Assembly: GCA_046304235.1 (NCBI GenBank) | Contig: JBKCEW010000004.1 | Span: 1-64,000, forward strand | Direction: 5' to 3' | Length of the DNA stretch: 64,000 nt | Source of the DNA: CANHVK01 sp046304235 | Lineage (GTDB): Bacteria; Bacteroidota; Bacteroidia; Flavobacteriales_D; Crocinitomicaceae | In this document: positions 9,021 to 17,515 of the stretch, piece after piece | How positions within the stretch are numbered: the first letter of the stretch is position 1 | How the letters are laid out: each line of letters opens with the position of its first letter | Notes under the pieces: model-generated | The model's database searches: none | The model's input: only the letters and a program-made list of their open reading frames with translations | Told to the model about the DNA's origin: nothing | Program-made: the position numbers and the translations under genes

Positions 9021-10049
9021 TTATTCTCCCATCAAAATCTCTTTTGCTTCTTCTTTTGTCAATGCACTTTTTATTTTACCTTCTAATTCTTCCATCAATT
9101 CTGGATTATCTTGAATTAAATTTTTTACTGCATCACGACCTTGACCTAATTTTGTTTCTCCGTATGAGAACCAAGAACCACTTTTCTTGATAATATTTAA
9201 ATCTACCCCTAAATCGATGATTTCTCCTACTTTAGAAATACCTTCACCATACATAATATCAAATTCCGCTTTTCTGAATGGAGGAGCCACTTTGTTTTTA
9301 ACTACTTTTACTTTCACTCTATTACCAATCACTTCTTCCCCATCTTTCAATTGCGTCGCTTTACGAATATCAATTCTCACAGATGCATAAAATTTTAATG
9401 CATTACCACCAGTTGTTGTTTCTGGGTTACCAAACATAACTCCGATTTTATCACGTAACTGATTGATGAAAATACAAGAACATTTTGCTTTAGAAATTGA
9501 TCCTGTTAGTTTTCTTAACGCTTTAGACATCAAACGTGCTTGTAATCCCATTTGTGAATCACCCATTTCTCCTTCAATTTCAGCCTTTGGAGTTAATGCA
9601 GCTACAGAGTCAATCACGATTAAATCAATCGCTCCCGAACGAATTAAGTTATCCGCAATTTCTAATGCTTGCTCCCCATTATCTGGTTGAGAAATCAATA
9701 AGTTATCGATATCCACTCCTAATTTTTTTGCGTAAAATTGGTCGAATGCGTGTTCTGCATCAATGATTGCTGCGATACCACCATTCTTTTGACATTCCGC
9801 AATCGCATGAATTGCTAACGTTGTTTTACCTGAAGATTCTGGTCCGTAGATTTCAACAATACGTCCTTTTGGAAAACCGTTAACACCTAGTGCTAAATCT
9901 AAGGTAATAGAACCTGTTGGTATCACTTCTACTTCTTCAATGGCAGAATCGCCAAGTTTCATAACACTTCCTTTACCGAAAGTTTTATCTAACTTATCCA
10001 TTGTAAGTTGTAGCGCTTTTAATTTTTCTATGTTAACTTCTTTTGACAT
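9021..10049 (-). CDS. recA: RecA recombinase
   Basis: An ATP-dependent strand-exchange protein for homologous recombination that also triggers SOS-type repressor self-cleavage. It has 342 residues, the family norm. The Walker A motif GPESSGKTT is at about residues 69-77, and the conserved segments NQLRDKIGVMFGNPETTTGG and the DNA-binding loops are present. The acidic C-terminal tail is short. A -7 box lies 30 bases upstream. The gene converges with lysC at a shared terminator. No LexA gene is nearby. Confidence 0.98.
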   Translation of the reverse strand: MSKEVNIEKLKALQLTMDKLDKTFGKGSVMKLGDSAIEEVEVIPTGSITLDLALGVNGFPKGRIVEIYGPESSGKTTLAIHAIAECQKNGGIAAIIDAEHAFDQFYAKKLGVDIDNLLISQPDNGEQALEIADNLIRSGAIDLIVIDSVAALTPKAEIEGEMGDSQMGLQARLMSKALRKLTGSISKAKCSCIFINQLRDKIGVMFGNPETTTGGNALKFYASVRIDIRKATQLKDGEEVIGNRVKVKVVKNKVAPPFRKAEFDIMYGEGISKVGEIIDLGVDLNIIKKSGSWFSYGETKLGQGRDAVKNLIQDNPELMEELEGKIKSALTKEEAKEILMGE

Positions 10050-10078
10050 GATTTTTAGTTTTTGTTGTTTTATTGATT

Positions 10079-10086
10079 CAAAGTTA
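10079..10086 (-). promoter_or_regulatory. -7 box (TAACTTTG) of recA
   Basis: An exact TAnnTTTG match on the minus strand, 29 bases before the recA ATG. I see no convincing -33 TTG at the usual spacing. Confidence 0.5.
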
Positions 10087-10121
10087 TGGCTAGTAGAACG
10101 TATTTTATTTACGTTTTAAAT

Positions 10122-10586
10122 TTATTGATTAAATCCAGCAATAATTTCAGATGCGTGATCTTTCGTTTTCGGTTTAGAAATGATGTCAACAATTAAACCA
10201 GACTCATTTACCAAAAAAGTAGTACGGTGTATACCATCATATTCTTTGCCCATAAATTTTTTCGGTCCCCAAACACCAAATGCATCGATCACACTTCTAT
10301 CTGTGTCTGCAATCAACGGAAAAGGAAGCGTGTGTTTTGCAATGAATTTTTGATGAGAAGTTTCACTATCCATACTTACACCAATAATGTGTATACCTTG
10401 TTCACCAAGTTGTGTATAATTATCTCTAAGGTTACACGCTTGATCTGTACAACCTGGCGTCATATCTTTCGGATAGAAGTATACAACATACTTTTTTCCT
10501 GCTAATGTTTCGTTTGAAATGATGTTTCCATCTTGGTCTTTTCCTGAAAATACAGGAGCATTGTCATTTTTTTTTAGCGTTGTCAT
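10122..10586 (-). CDS. bcp: Thioredoxin-dependent thiol peroxidase (BCP family)
   Basis: A 154-residue peroxiredoxin of the BCP/PrxQ class. The peroxidatic Cys is in DMTPGCTDQACN, with the second Cys five residues later as in alpha2-type BCP enzymes. The chosen start is the ATG at 10586; an in-frame TTG at 10604 only adds MFKIST and lies nearer the promoter. A well-formed promoter precedes it. It is the second peroxiredoxin within 5 kb, of a different class from the one at 5786. Confidence 0.93.
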   Translation of the reverse strand: MTTLKKNDNAPVFSGKDQDGNIISNETLAGKKYVVYFYPKDMTPGCTDQACNLRDNYTQLGEQGIHIIGVSMDSETSHQKFIAKHTLPFPLIADTDRSVIDAFGVWGPKKFMGKEYDGIHRTTFLVNESGLIVDIISKPKTKDHASEIIAGFNQ

Positions 10587-10623
10587 TGTTGATATTTTAA
10601 ACAAAAAAAGATTATTATTTAAT

Positions 10624-10653
10624 CAAAGTTACAGATTAAATTCAATTATACAA
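10624..10653 (-). promoter_or_regulatory. Promoter of bcp: TTG-N19-TAACTTTG
   Basis: On the minus strand, TTG (10651-10653) and TAACTTTG (10624-10631) are separated by exactly 19 bases, the canonical Bacteroidota -33/-7 arrangement, 37 bases before the ATG at 10586. Confidence 0.7.
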
Positions 10654-10713
10654 CACTTAACTGTTTTTTTTGTTTTTAATTTAACTTTGGTTTTTACAAA
10701 CCTGATTAGTCAT

Positions 10714-10721
10714 TACCTTTG
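10714..10721 (+). promoter_or_regulatory. -7 box (TACCTTTG) of the HMA lipoprotein gene
   Basis: An exact TAnnTTTG match 22 bases before the ATG at 10744. TTTG at 10686-10689 may be the -33 element (24-base spacing). Confidence 0.5.
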
Positions 10722-10743
10722 TTGTACTTGTAATAATAATGTT

Positions 10744-11100
10744 ATGAAAAAGATTTTTGGTGGGGTTGTTTTGTTAACTCTTTTTGTTGCTTGTAGTCAG
10801 CCGGAAAAACAAGTAGAAGTTGCTAAAAAAGTAGAAAAGAAAGAAGCACCTGTAAAGGTCAATGTAAATAAAACGATTTCCTTAAAAATCGAGGGAATGG
10901 TTTGTGAAATGGGTTGTGGTAGTTCAATACGTAAAGCATTAAAAGATACAAAAGCAGTAGACCGTTGTTCGTTTGATTTTAAAGATGAGCGTAAAGTGAA
11001 TGTTGCTACCATCTCTTTTGATAGTACTGCTATAACCAAAGATAAGATTGTTACGATTATCAGCACATTAAACGATAAGCAATTTAAAGTCAATTTATAA
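10744..11100 (+). CDS. Lipoprotein with heavy-metal-associated (HMA) domain
   Basis: A 118-residue protein. The N-terminus is a lipoprotein signal (MKKIFGGVVLLTLFVACSQ) with the lipobox Cys near residue 18, then a Lys/Glu-rich linker, then an HMA-like ferredoxin fold from about residue 43. The metal site reads GMVCEMGCG, that is C-x3-C, one residue longer than the classic CxxC. The frame stays open upstream of the ATG, but that extension runs antisense through bcp, and a -7 box just ahead of 10744 supports this start. Its stop overlaps the next ATG by one base (TAATG). A role in metal binding at the envelope is inferred. Confidence 0.85.
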   Translation: MKKIFGGVVLLTLFVACSQPEKQVEVAKKVEKKEAPVKVNVNKTISLKIEGMVCEMGCGSSIRKALKDTKAVDRCSFDFKDERKVNVATISFDSTAITKDKIVTIISTLNDKQFKVNL

Positions 11101-11861
11101 TGCTACTTCATTACCGTGAATTAGGGGAAGGTACTCCTTTTGTGATTTTACATGGTTTGTTTGGTAATTCAGATAATTGGCAAACACATGCGAAAAAAAT
11201 TGCAACTTATTATCGTGTAATTTTGGTTGACCAACGCAATCATGGTCATTCAGATTGGCACGAAGAATTCACGTATGATCTTTTAGCGGATGATTTAGAT
11301 CGTTTGATGAATCATTTGGGTATTAATAAATTTATTTTGATGGGGCATTCCATGGGGGGTAAAACAGCCATGTGGTATGCGCATAAATTTCCTGAAAAAT
11401 TAGAAAAAATGATTGTAGTGGATATTGGTATTAAAGAATATCCAATGCACCACAATGAAATAATCAAAGGAATTCGTTCTGTTCCTTTGGAAAATGTATC
11501 CTCTCGTTCAGAAGCTGAAAAGTCGCTCTTACCTTTTGTAGATTCGTATGGAGTAAGACAATTCTTACTGAAGAATTTATATTGGAAGGAGAAAGGTCAA
11601 TTAGCATGGCGTATGAATGTAGACGTACTAGAGCGCGAAATGACTGAAATTTTGTCTTCATTAGAAATCGCTGAAAATTGGGTTCAAACCTTATTTATTC
11701 GAGGAGAACTTTCCAACTATATATTAGATGAAGATTGGAATGCCATTGAAACTGTTTTTCCTGATAGTTCTTTAGTAACCATTCAAGAAGCTGGTCATTG
11801 GGTACATGCTGAACAACCCGATGTTTTTATAGATACAGTATTAGGATTTTGTTTGAGGTAA
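11100..11861 (+). CDS. Alpha/beta-fold hydrolase (YbfF-like esterase)
   Basis: A 253-residue alpha/beta hydrolase. The oxyanion segment HGLFGNSDNW, the nucleophile elbow GHSMGG (Ser84) and the C-terminal catalytic His in EAGHWVHAE are present, in the order of YbfF-like acyl-CoA or ester hydrolases. The substrate cannot be told from sequence. It starts in the stop codon of the HMA lipoprotein gene (one-base overlap), so the two are translationally coupled; a functional connection is not obvious. Confidence 0.88.
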   Translation: MLLHYRELGEGTPFVILHGLFGNSDNWQTHAKKIATYYRVILVDQRNHGHSDWHEEFTYDLLADDLDRLMNHLGINKFILMGHSMGGKTAMWYAHKFPEKLEKMIVVDIGIKEYPMHHNEIIKGIRSVPLENVSSRSEAEKSLLPFVDSYGVRQFLLKNLYWKEKGQLAWRMNVDVLEREMTEILSSLEIAENWVQTLFIRGELSNYILDEDWNAIETVFPDSSLVTIQEAGHWVHAEQPDVFIDTVLGFCLR

Positions 11862-11875
11862 TTATAGAAAATAAA

Positions 11876-12961
11876 TTAACTTCCAAAAGTCATTAAATAC
11901 GACTTTAAGAATTCATCGATGTCTCCATCCATAATAGATTCTACATTACCGGATTCATATCCTGTACGCACATCTTTTACTAATTTGTAAGGGTGCATCA
12001 CATAGTTACGAATTTGGGAACCCCACTCGATTTTCTTTTTATTGGCTTCAATTTCGTTACGTTTTTCCATACGAGCACGCAATTCTAACTCATATAATTG
12101 CGAACGTAATAATTGCATGGCTTTTTCTTTGTTGGCTAATTGTGAACGCGATTCAGAGTTTTCGATAATAATACCTGTAGGTGCATGTCGAAGACGAACA
12201 GCAGTCTCTACTTTGTTTACATTTTGTCCACCGGCACCACTAGCACGCATTGTTTCAAAAGATATATCAGCAGGATTGATATTGATTTCGATGGTATCAT
12301 CCACTAAGGGATATACATATACCGAAGCAAAGGAAGTATGGCGTTTTGCATTAGAATCAAAAGGGGATATACGAACCAAACGATGGACTCCATTTTCTCC
12401 CTTTAAATAACCAAAAGCAAAGTCTCCTTCTATTTCTAATGTTACTGTTTTTATACCAGCGACATCACCATCTTGGTAATTTAATTGGGTAAGTTTATAA
12501 TTGTTTTTTTGTGCCCACATCGTGTACATACGCATGAGCATTGATGCCCAGTCACAACTTTCAGTTCCACCAGCTCCTGAAGTGATTTGAAGTACCGCAC
12601 TCAATTGGTCTTCCTCGCCAGAAAGCATGTTTTTTAATTCTAATTCTTCAACATTGGTTTTCAATTCAGCATAGGCTGTATCCACCTCTGCTTCTGTTGC
12701 TTCTCCTGATTTGAAAAAATCCAAAAGGACCTCCAAATCATCGCCTGCTGATGCTAATGTTTCATAGGTAGTAATCCAAAATTTCAACGTACGAATTTGC
12801 TTCATATCCGCTTCCGCCTTCTTGGGATTATCCCAAAAAGTAGGGTCTTGTGATTTTAATTCGCTTTCTTGAAGTTCAATGCGTTTTTGGTCGATTTTCA
12901 AATAGGTTGAAATCGCTTGAATGCGTTGTTGTAATTCTTTCAGTTGATCTTGGTTAATCAT
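11876..12961 (-). CDS. prfB: Peptide chain release factor 2
   Basis: RF2 reads UGA and UAA stop codons and hydrolyses peptidyl-tRNA. The 361 residues include the GGQ motif (GAGGQNVNKVETAVRLRH) and the stop-codon-reading SPF motif (VRISPFDSN). The gene is one continuous frame: the +1 programmed frameshift used in many bacteria near codon 25 is absent, and the equivalent place reads STYLKIDQ in frame. It follows kup by 6 bases on the same strand, so the two are probably co-transcribed. Confidence 0.96.
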   Translation of the reverse strand: MINQDQLKELQQRIQAISTYLKIDQKRIELQESELKSQDPTFWDNPKKAEADMKQIRTLKFWITTYETLASAGDDLEVLLDFFKSGEATEAEVDTAYAELKTNVEELELKNMLSGEEDQLSAVLQITSGAGGTESCDWASMLMRMYTMWAQKNNYKLTQLNYQDGDVAGIKTVTLEIEGDFAFGYLKGENGVHRLVRISPFDSNAKRHTSFASVYVYPLVDDTIEININPADISFETMRASGAGGQNVNKVETAVRLRHAPTGIIIENSESRSQLANKEKAMQLLRSQLYELELRARMEKRNEIEANKKKIEWGSQIRNYVMHPYKLVKDVRTGYESGNVESIMDGDIDEFLKSYLMTFGS

Positions 12962-12967
12962 ATCAAA

Positions 12968-14932
12968 TTAACTATTTGTACAAGAGTAATTTTCAAATTC
13001 TTCGTGAAGTTCTTGTTCGTATTGCTTTGTCACATTGATAGGAACATATTCTTCCATAACATTCGTTTTATCTAATCCAAAGTCTTCGGCTGCTTTCAAC
13101 CCTGTTGCTTTGATAAAACGATAGGCTTTCACTGTAATTATTTGGAAAGGAGTTAATTTGTTATCTGTTGCAACGCGAGAACTTAACATGATGAATTTAA
13201 AATCAGGTTCTTCAAAATTACCCTTTACACATTCAAAAACACTTTTTCCTTCAATTTCCCCACGCTCCACCATTTTGCAATGAATCTTACGAAGCATATA
13301 CTCAATGCGATGTTCTTCTTTAAATCCTAATTGTATGGAGATATGGTAACAATGTTTATCGATCACTTCATTTACAGAATAATCTACTCCCCAAGGGTCA
13401 GATTTAATTTCAATATGTATAAACCAAATTATACCAGCTCTTCTTGGTCGTTTTTTGAATAAAGAGAAAAATACGGTTGAATCTAATTGGTCAGGAGTAG
13501 CTGAACGAGTTGGATATACTAAGTTTGTTGCCTCGTAAGGAATCTTTTCATCGTTTCTTACTTTATTTAAAAGAGGAATAACACGAGACATCGGTATGTA
13601 TTCAGTGATGTTTGCACGTAATTGTTTCGCCTTATAAAATATGAAAAGTGCTGTAAAGAATAAGATCGCTAGAATTAAAGTAAACCAACCCCCATGTGGA
13701 ATTTTATTCAAATTTGACATCAAGAAAATTCCTTCAACTATAAAGAAAACGGCAAAGATTAAAGCAAAAATGAGTTTTGATTTTGGATAACGCATAAACA
13801 ACATCAATACCAACAAAATGGAAGTCATAATCATATTTATGGTAATTGCTAAACCGTAAGAAGCTTCCATTTGAGAAGAAGTTCTAAATATATAGATCAC
13901 TAATAAACAACCCATCATCAAAATAAAATTGATAAAAGGAATGTAAATTTGTCCTTGGTGGTCTGTTGGGTATTTGATTTTTAAATTCGTCCATAATTTC
14001 AATTTAATCGCTTCATTCATCAAGGTAAAGATTCCAGTAATTAAAGCCTGAGAAGCAATAATCGTAGCTGCGGTTGCAATACCTACTGCGAATGGAAGTA
14101 TTCCTTTTGGAACCATTGCATAGAAAATGGTTTGTTTTGGTAATAAATGAAACCCTGGTTTTAAAGCCATAGCACCTTGTCCTAGATAATGTATAACCAA
14201 TACTACCGCCATCATCCCCCAGCTCACTCGAATGTTTCCTTTTCCACAGTGACCTAGATCTGAATATAAGGCTTCAGCACCTGTAGTACAAAGAAATACA
14301 GCGCCCAAGACCCAAAATCCTCCAGGAACATTTACTATCATATTATAAGCATACCATGGATTTAATGCTTTGAAAATACCTGGATAGTCAGCGATATGTA
14401 TAATACCTAAATAAAGAAGAAATCCAAACCAAATCAACATTATTGGACCAAAAACCTTTCCTATGATCACGGTACCAAACTGTTGTATAGCAAATAAAGC
14501 AAAAATTATTCCGACAACAATAGGCATAGTGGGAAGATCCGGATTAATGTTATTTAACCCTTCTACTGCTGCTGAAATAGAAATTGCAGGGGTGATGAAG
14601 CCGTCGGCCAATAGTGAAGCACAACCAATTAATGTAGGTATAATGATCCATTTTGCTTTTTTATCTTTCAATAATGCATACAAAGCGAAGATTCCTCCTT
14701 CCCCTTTGTTATCGGCATTTAATGCAAAATAAACATACTTGATGGTAGCAAGTAAAATCAAGGTCCATATTACGGAAGATAAACCACCTAAAATAATCCC
14801 TTCAGAAAAATTTTTCCCTTCTGTAATTGCCTGAAATACATATAGAGGGGAAGTACCAATATCTCCAAAAACAATACCAATTGTGATAAGAACACCTGCG
14901 ACACTTATTTTGGTTTTATGCTCTGAACTCAT
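12968..14932 (-). CDS. kup: Potassium uptake protein Kup
   Basis: A 654-residue K+/H+ symporter of the KUP/HAK/KT family: about 12 membrane segments (residues 10-450) followed by a soluble C-terminal domain of about 200 residues. Family signatures include VFGDIGTSPLYVFQ near the start and GEGGIFALYALL. A -7 box TACATTTG lies 25 bases upstream. It precedes prfB with a 6-base gap. Confidence 0.95.
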   Translation of the reverse strand: MSSEHKTKISVAGVLITIGIVFGDIGTSPLYVFQAITEGKNFSEGIILGGLSSVIWTLILLATIKYVYFALNADNKGEGGIFALYALLKDKKAKWIIIPTLIGCASLLADGFITPAISISAAVEGLNNINPDLPTMPIVVGIIFALFAIQQFGTVIIGKVFGPIMLIWFGFLLYLGIIHIADYPGIFKALNPWYAYNMIVNVPGGFWVLGAVFLCTTGAEALYSDLGHCGKGNIRVSWGMMAVVLVIHYLGQGAMALKPGFHLLPKQTIFYAMVPKGILPFAVGIATAATIIASQALITGIFTLMNEAIKLKLWTNLKIKYPTDHQGQIYIPFINFILMMGCLLVIYIFRTSSQMEASYGLAITINMIMTSILLVLMLFMRYPKSKLIFALIFAVFFIVEGIFLMSNLNKIPHGGWFTLILAILFFTALFIFYKAKQLRANITEYIPMSRVIPLLNKVRNDEKIPYEATNLVYPTRSATPDQLDSTVFFSLFKKRPRRAGIIWFIHIEIKSDPWGVDYSVNEVIDKHCYHISIQLGFKEEHRIEYMLRKIHCKMVERGEIEGKSVFECVKGNFEEPDFKFIMLSSRVATDNKLTPFQIITVKAYRFIKATGLKAAEDFGLDKTNVMEEYVPINVTKQYEQELHEEFENYSCTNS

Positions 14933-14957
14933 TTCAAAAAATATAAAAAATAGGATT

Positions 14958-14965
14958 CAAATGTA
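14958..14965 (-). promoter_or_regulatory. -7 box (TACATTTG) of kup
   Basis: An exact TAnnTTTG match on the minus strand, 25 bases before the kup ATG. Confidence 0.5.
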
Positions 14966-15112
14966 GAATAAATCTAGGTAATTCTTTATGGATTTGTTAA
15001 ATATTTTTTAAGGGGCTATTTTTTAGATTAAACCATTGTTTTACAATCTCTTTATCTAAGATTGTCTTGCTTGAAAAAATTATGTTGGATAGATCAATAC
15101 ATATGAAATCCT

Positions 15113-15120
15113 TACTTTTG
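15113..15120 (+). promoter_or_regulatory. -7 box (TACTTTTG) of lipB
   Basis: An exact TAnnTTTG match 15 bases before the ATG at 15136. It argues against the longer in-frame starts at 15067 and 15082, which would lie upstream of the promoter. Confidence 0.55.
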
Positions 15121-15135
15121 AAAAAAAGAGGACTG

Positions 15136-15834
15136 ATGGTAGATGTAATTTACAAAAATCTTGGGGAAATTGATTACAAAGAAGCATGGGATTTACAAGA
15201 AGTAATTTTTAGTAAAACCATTGCTACCAAAATTGCACGCAGAAATGGAGAAACAAATGAGCCCACCAAGAATTATGTGTTTTTTTGTCAACATCCTCAC
15301 GTATACACCCTTGGAAAAAGTGGGAAAGAAAGCCATTTATTATTAGATGATAAGTCTCTTAAAGAACATCAGGCAACTTATTACAAAATTAATAGAGGGG
15401 GAGATATTACTTATCATGGTCCTGGCCAATTAGTAGTATATCCGATTTTAGATTTAGATTATTTCTTTTCAGATATACATCGTTATTTACGTTATTTAGA
15501 AGAAGCCGTTATTGCCACCATTGCTGAATACGGTGTAATAGGAGAACGTTTTGATGGGTTGACAGGTGTTTGGATAGAACCGAATACACCAAATGAACGA
15601 AAAATTTGTGCTATGGGAGTAAAATGCTCTCGGTGGGTAACCATGCATGGAATTGGTTTCAATATAAATAGTGATTTGTCTTATTTTAATCACATAATTC
15701 CTTGTGGAATTCAAGATAAATCGGTAACTTCCTTGCAACAAGAATTGGGCAGGGAGCTCGATTTCGAAGAAGTTTCAGCCATTTTTAAGGATAAATTGGC
15801 TCTGCAATTTGGTATCAATTATGTCAACGAATAG
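15136..15834 (+). CDS. lipB: Octanoyltransferase LipB
   Basis: It transfers the octanoyl group from acyl carrier protein to the lipoyl domains of 2-oxoacid dehydrogenases and glycine cleavage H protein. The chosen ATG (MVDVIYKNLG) gives 232 residues, the usual length, and lies just after a -7 box. Motifs: RGGDITYHGPGQLVVYPI, the lysine-containing AMGVKCSRWVTMHG, and the catalytic Cys in IIPCGIQDKSVTS. Its end overlaps the next start by 14 bases. Confidence 0.95.
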   Translation: MVDVIYKNLGEIDYKEAWDLQEVIFSKTIATKIARRNGETNEPTKNYVFFCQHPHVYTLGKSGKESHLLLDDKSLKEHQATYYKINRGGDITYHGPGQLVVYPILDLDYFFSDIHRYLRYLEEAVIATIAEYGVIGERFDGLTGVWIEPNTPNERKICAMGVKCSRWVTMHGIGFNINSDLSYFNHIIPCGIQDKSVTSLQQELGRELDFEEVSAIFKDKLALQFGINYVNE

Positions 15835-17077
15835 ATTTTCTCTCGGAAAAGCCATACTTAAGCTATTAAAGTATATTGGCATTTTTATCTTAACCTTGCT
15901 GATTGTAGCTAATGTATTTGTTTTATTAACTGGAAGAACCTACTTATATAAAGGTATTTACAATACTTATTTACAAGGTCGCACTGGTCCTTCTATTTTC
16001 GATAAAGATGTTTTTTACAACGCTACCCTCAAAAAAGCACCTACATTATTTTCTTGGAAGAAAGCAAATCAGAAAGCAAGTCTTTTACCTGAAGAACAAT
16101 CCTACATAGAAAATTTAGAAATTTCTTCGTTTTTGGTTTTTCATGGTGATACATTAATATTTGAAAAATATTGGGGAAATCATGTTCAAAAAACAGTAAC
16201 AAATAGTTTTTCAGCTGCTAAAACTTTAGTTGGTCTTTTAATCGGTTGCGCTTTTAAAGATGGAAAAATTAAATCAATTGAGGAACCTGTAGCGAACTAT
16301 ATACCCGAATTCAAAAAAGATGCGAAGCGTTTTATTACTATACGTCATTTATTGATGATGTCTTCTGGGTTGGATTGGGAAGAAAGTGGTAAAAATCCAT
16401 TATCACATAATGCAGCTTCTTATTATGGAACTGATTTATATAGATTAACGACAAATCAATTTGCGATAGAAAAACCTGGAAAACGATTTGAATATCAAAG
16501 TGGTAATTCACAATTATTAGGTTTTATCATTAAAAAAGCTACTGGAAAACAGGTGTCGGATTATGCTTCGGAAAAAATTTGGTCTAAAATCGGAACTGAA
16601 AATGATGCTTATTGGAGTTTGGACAAACAAAATGGAGATGAAAAATCTTTTTGTTGCGTTTATGGAACTTCGCGAGACTTTGCCCGATTAGGAAGATTAA
16701 TTAAGAACAATGGTATTTGGAATGGACAGGAAATTATTCCTTTTTCTTACATGAAAGAATTTTTAGCCAATCCGAAAATGTCTACAGAAGAAAATGTACC
16801 AAACTACCGTTATGGGCTTCACATTTGGACCTATTTAGGAGGAAAAAATCCTGTTTATTATTGCAGAGGAATTCTTGGACAGTTTATCATAACAATTCCA
16901 GAAGAAGATTTAATCATTGTGCGAACAGGGTCAATTCGCGGAAAAAATATAATTTTACCTAAACAATACGAGCATAACAAGGCATTTATTGAAAAGTATA
17001 AATTCAAATTTGGTCATCCTGCAGATTTGTTTGAGTACATTGCCATCGCTCAACGAATGATAAAACAAAGGAAATGA
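15821..17077 (+). CDS. Membrane-anchored serine hydrolase (beta-lactamase class C/DD-peptidase fold)
   Basis: A 418-residue protein starting at the ATG 15821 (a TTG at 15809 is less likely). One N-terminal membrane segment (residues about 15-38) anchors a beta-lactamase-type domain. The SxxK motif is SAAK in NSFSAAKTLVGLL, and the second motif is YQSGN. This is the family of esterases, DD-peptidases and 6-aminohexanoate hydrolases; the exact substrate is not readable. It overlaps lipB (14 bases) and the next gene (4 bases, ATGA), forming a tight operon. Confidence 0.85.
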   Translation: MSTNRFSLGKAILKLLKYIGIFILTLLIVANVFVLLTGRTYLYKGIYNTYLQGRTGPSIFDKDVFYNATLKKAPTLFSWKKANQKASLLPEEQSYIENLEISSFLVFHGDTLIFEKYWGNHVQKTVTNSFSAAKTLVGLLIGCAFKDGKIKSIEEPVANYIPEFKKDAKRFITIRHLLMMSSGLDWEESGKNPLSHNAASYYGTDLYRLTTNQFAIEKPGKRFEYQSGNSQLLGFIIKKATGKQVSDYASEKIWSKIGTENDAYWSLDKQNGDEKSFCCVYGTSRDFARLGRLIKNNGIWNGQEIIPFSYMKEFLANPKMSTEENVPNYRYGLHIWTYLGGKNPVYYCRGILGQFIITIPEEDLIIVRTGSIRGKNIILPKQYEHNKAFIEKYKFKFGHPADLFEYIAIAQRMIKQRK

Positions 17078-17484
17078 GAGAAGAGTTAATGGGCCCAAAG
17101 GTCGAGAATGTTGCAGTATGCGTTGTGAGACAGTTTGACGAAAACAATGAGCCAATCCATTACGCTTATTTATTGAATTTGAGAGATGATATCATGGAAG
17201 GTATAATCATCACAAGTTGTGGCTATGGGGAAAATGTGAATACAGGTGAAAAAGTTAAAACTTCTACTCTACGTCATTGTATTGAATTACTTTTACCAAA
17301 TGAAGCGGCTAAAATTGAACCCATTATGGAAGAAGTTTTTGGTTTAACCAATGAATATTGGGTGAGCTTTTGGGTGAACGATGTGATGTACGATAAGAAA
17401 TTCTTATTCCTTCCTGAAACCATTCAAGAAAAACACATGAAATTGATTCCTCAGTTAGGAGTGAAAGGAGTGATTATACAGTAA
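17074..17484 (+). CDS. Conserved-looking hypothetical protein
   Basis: A 136-residue soluble protein without signal peptide or membrane segment. It starts in the overlap ATGA with the serine hydrolase stop. The sequence shows an alpha/beta pattern (VENVAVCVVRQFD, YAYLLNLRDDIMEGIIITSCGYG, YWVSFWVNDVMYDKKFLFLP). I do not recognise a family. It is co-transcribed with lipB and the hydrolase; nothing else points to its job. Confidence 0.7.
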   Translation: MREELMGPKVENVAVCVVRQFDENNEPIHYAYLLNLRDDIMEGIIITSCGYGENVNTGEKVKTSTLRHCIELLLPNEAAKIEPIMEEVFGLTNEYWVSFWVNDVMYDKKFLFLPETIQEKHMKLIPQLGVKGVIIQ

Positions 17485-17515
17485 GCACATATAATTTATT
17501 TTTTTAATACATAAA

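Noticed and set aside
9187..9766. Several plus-strand frames inside recA
   Set aside because: They are antisense shadows of a highly conserved gene.
10519..10743. Longer N-terminal extension of the HMA lipoprotein frame
   Set aside because: It runs antisense through bcp and would destroy the lipoprotein signal that starts at 10744.
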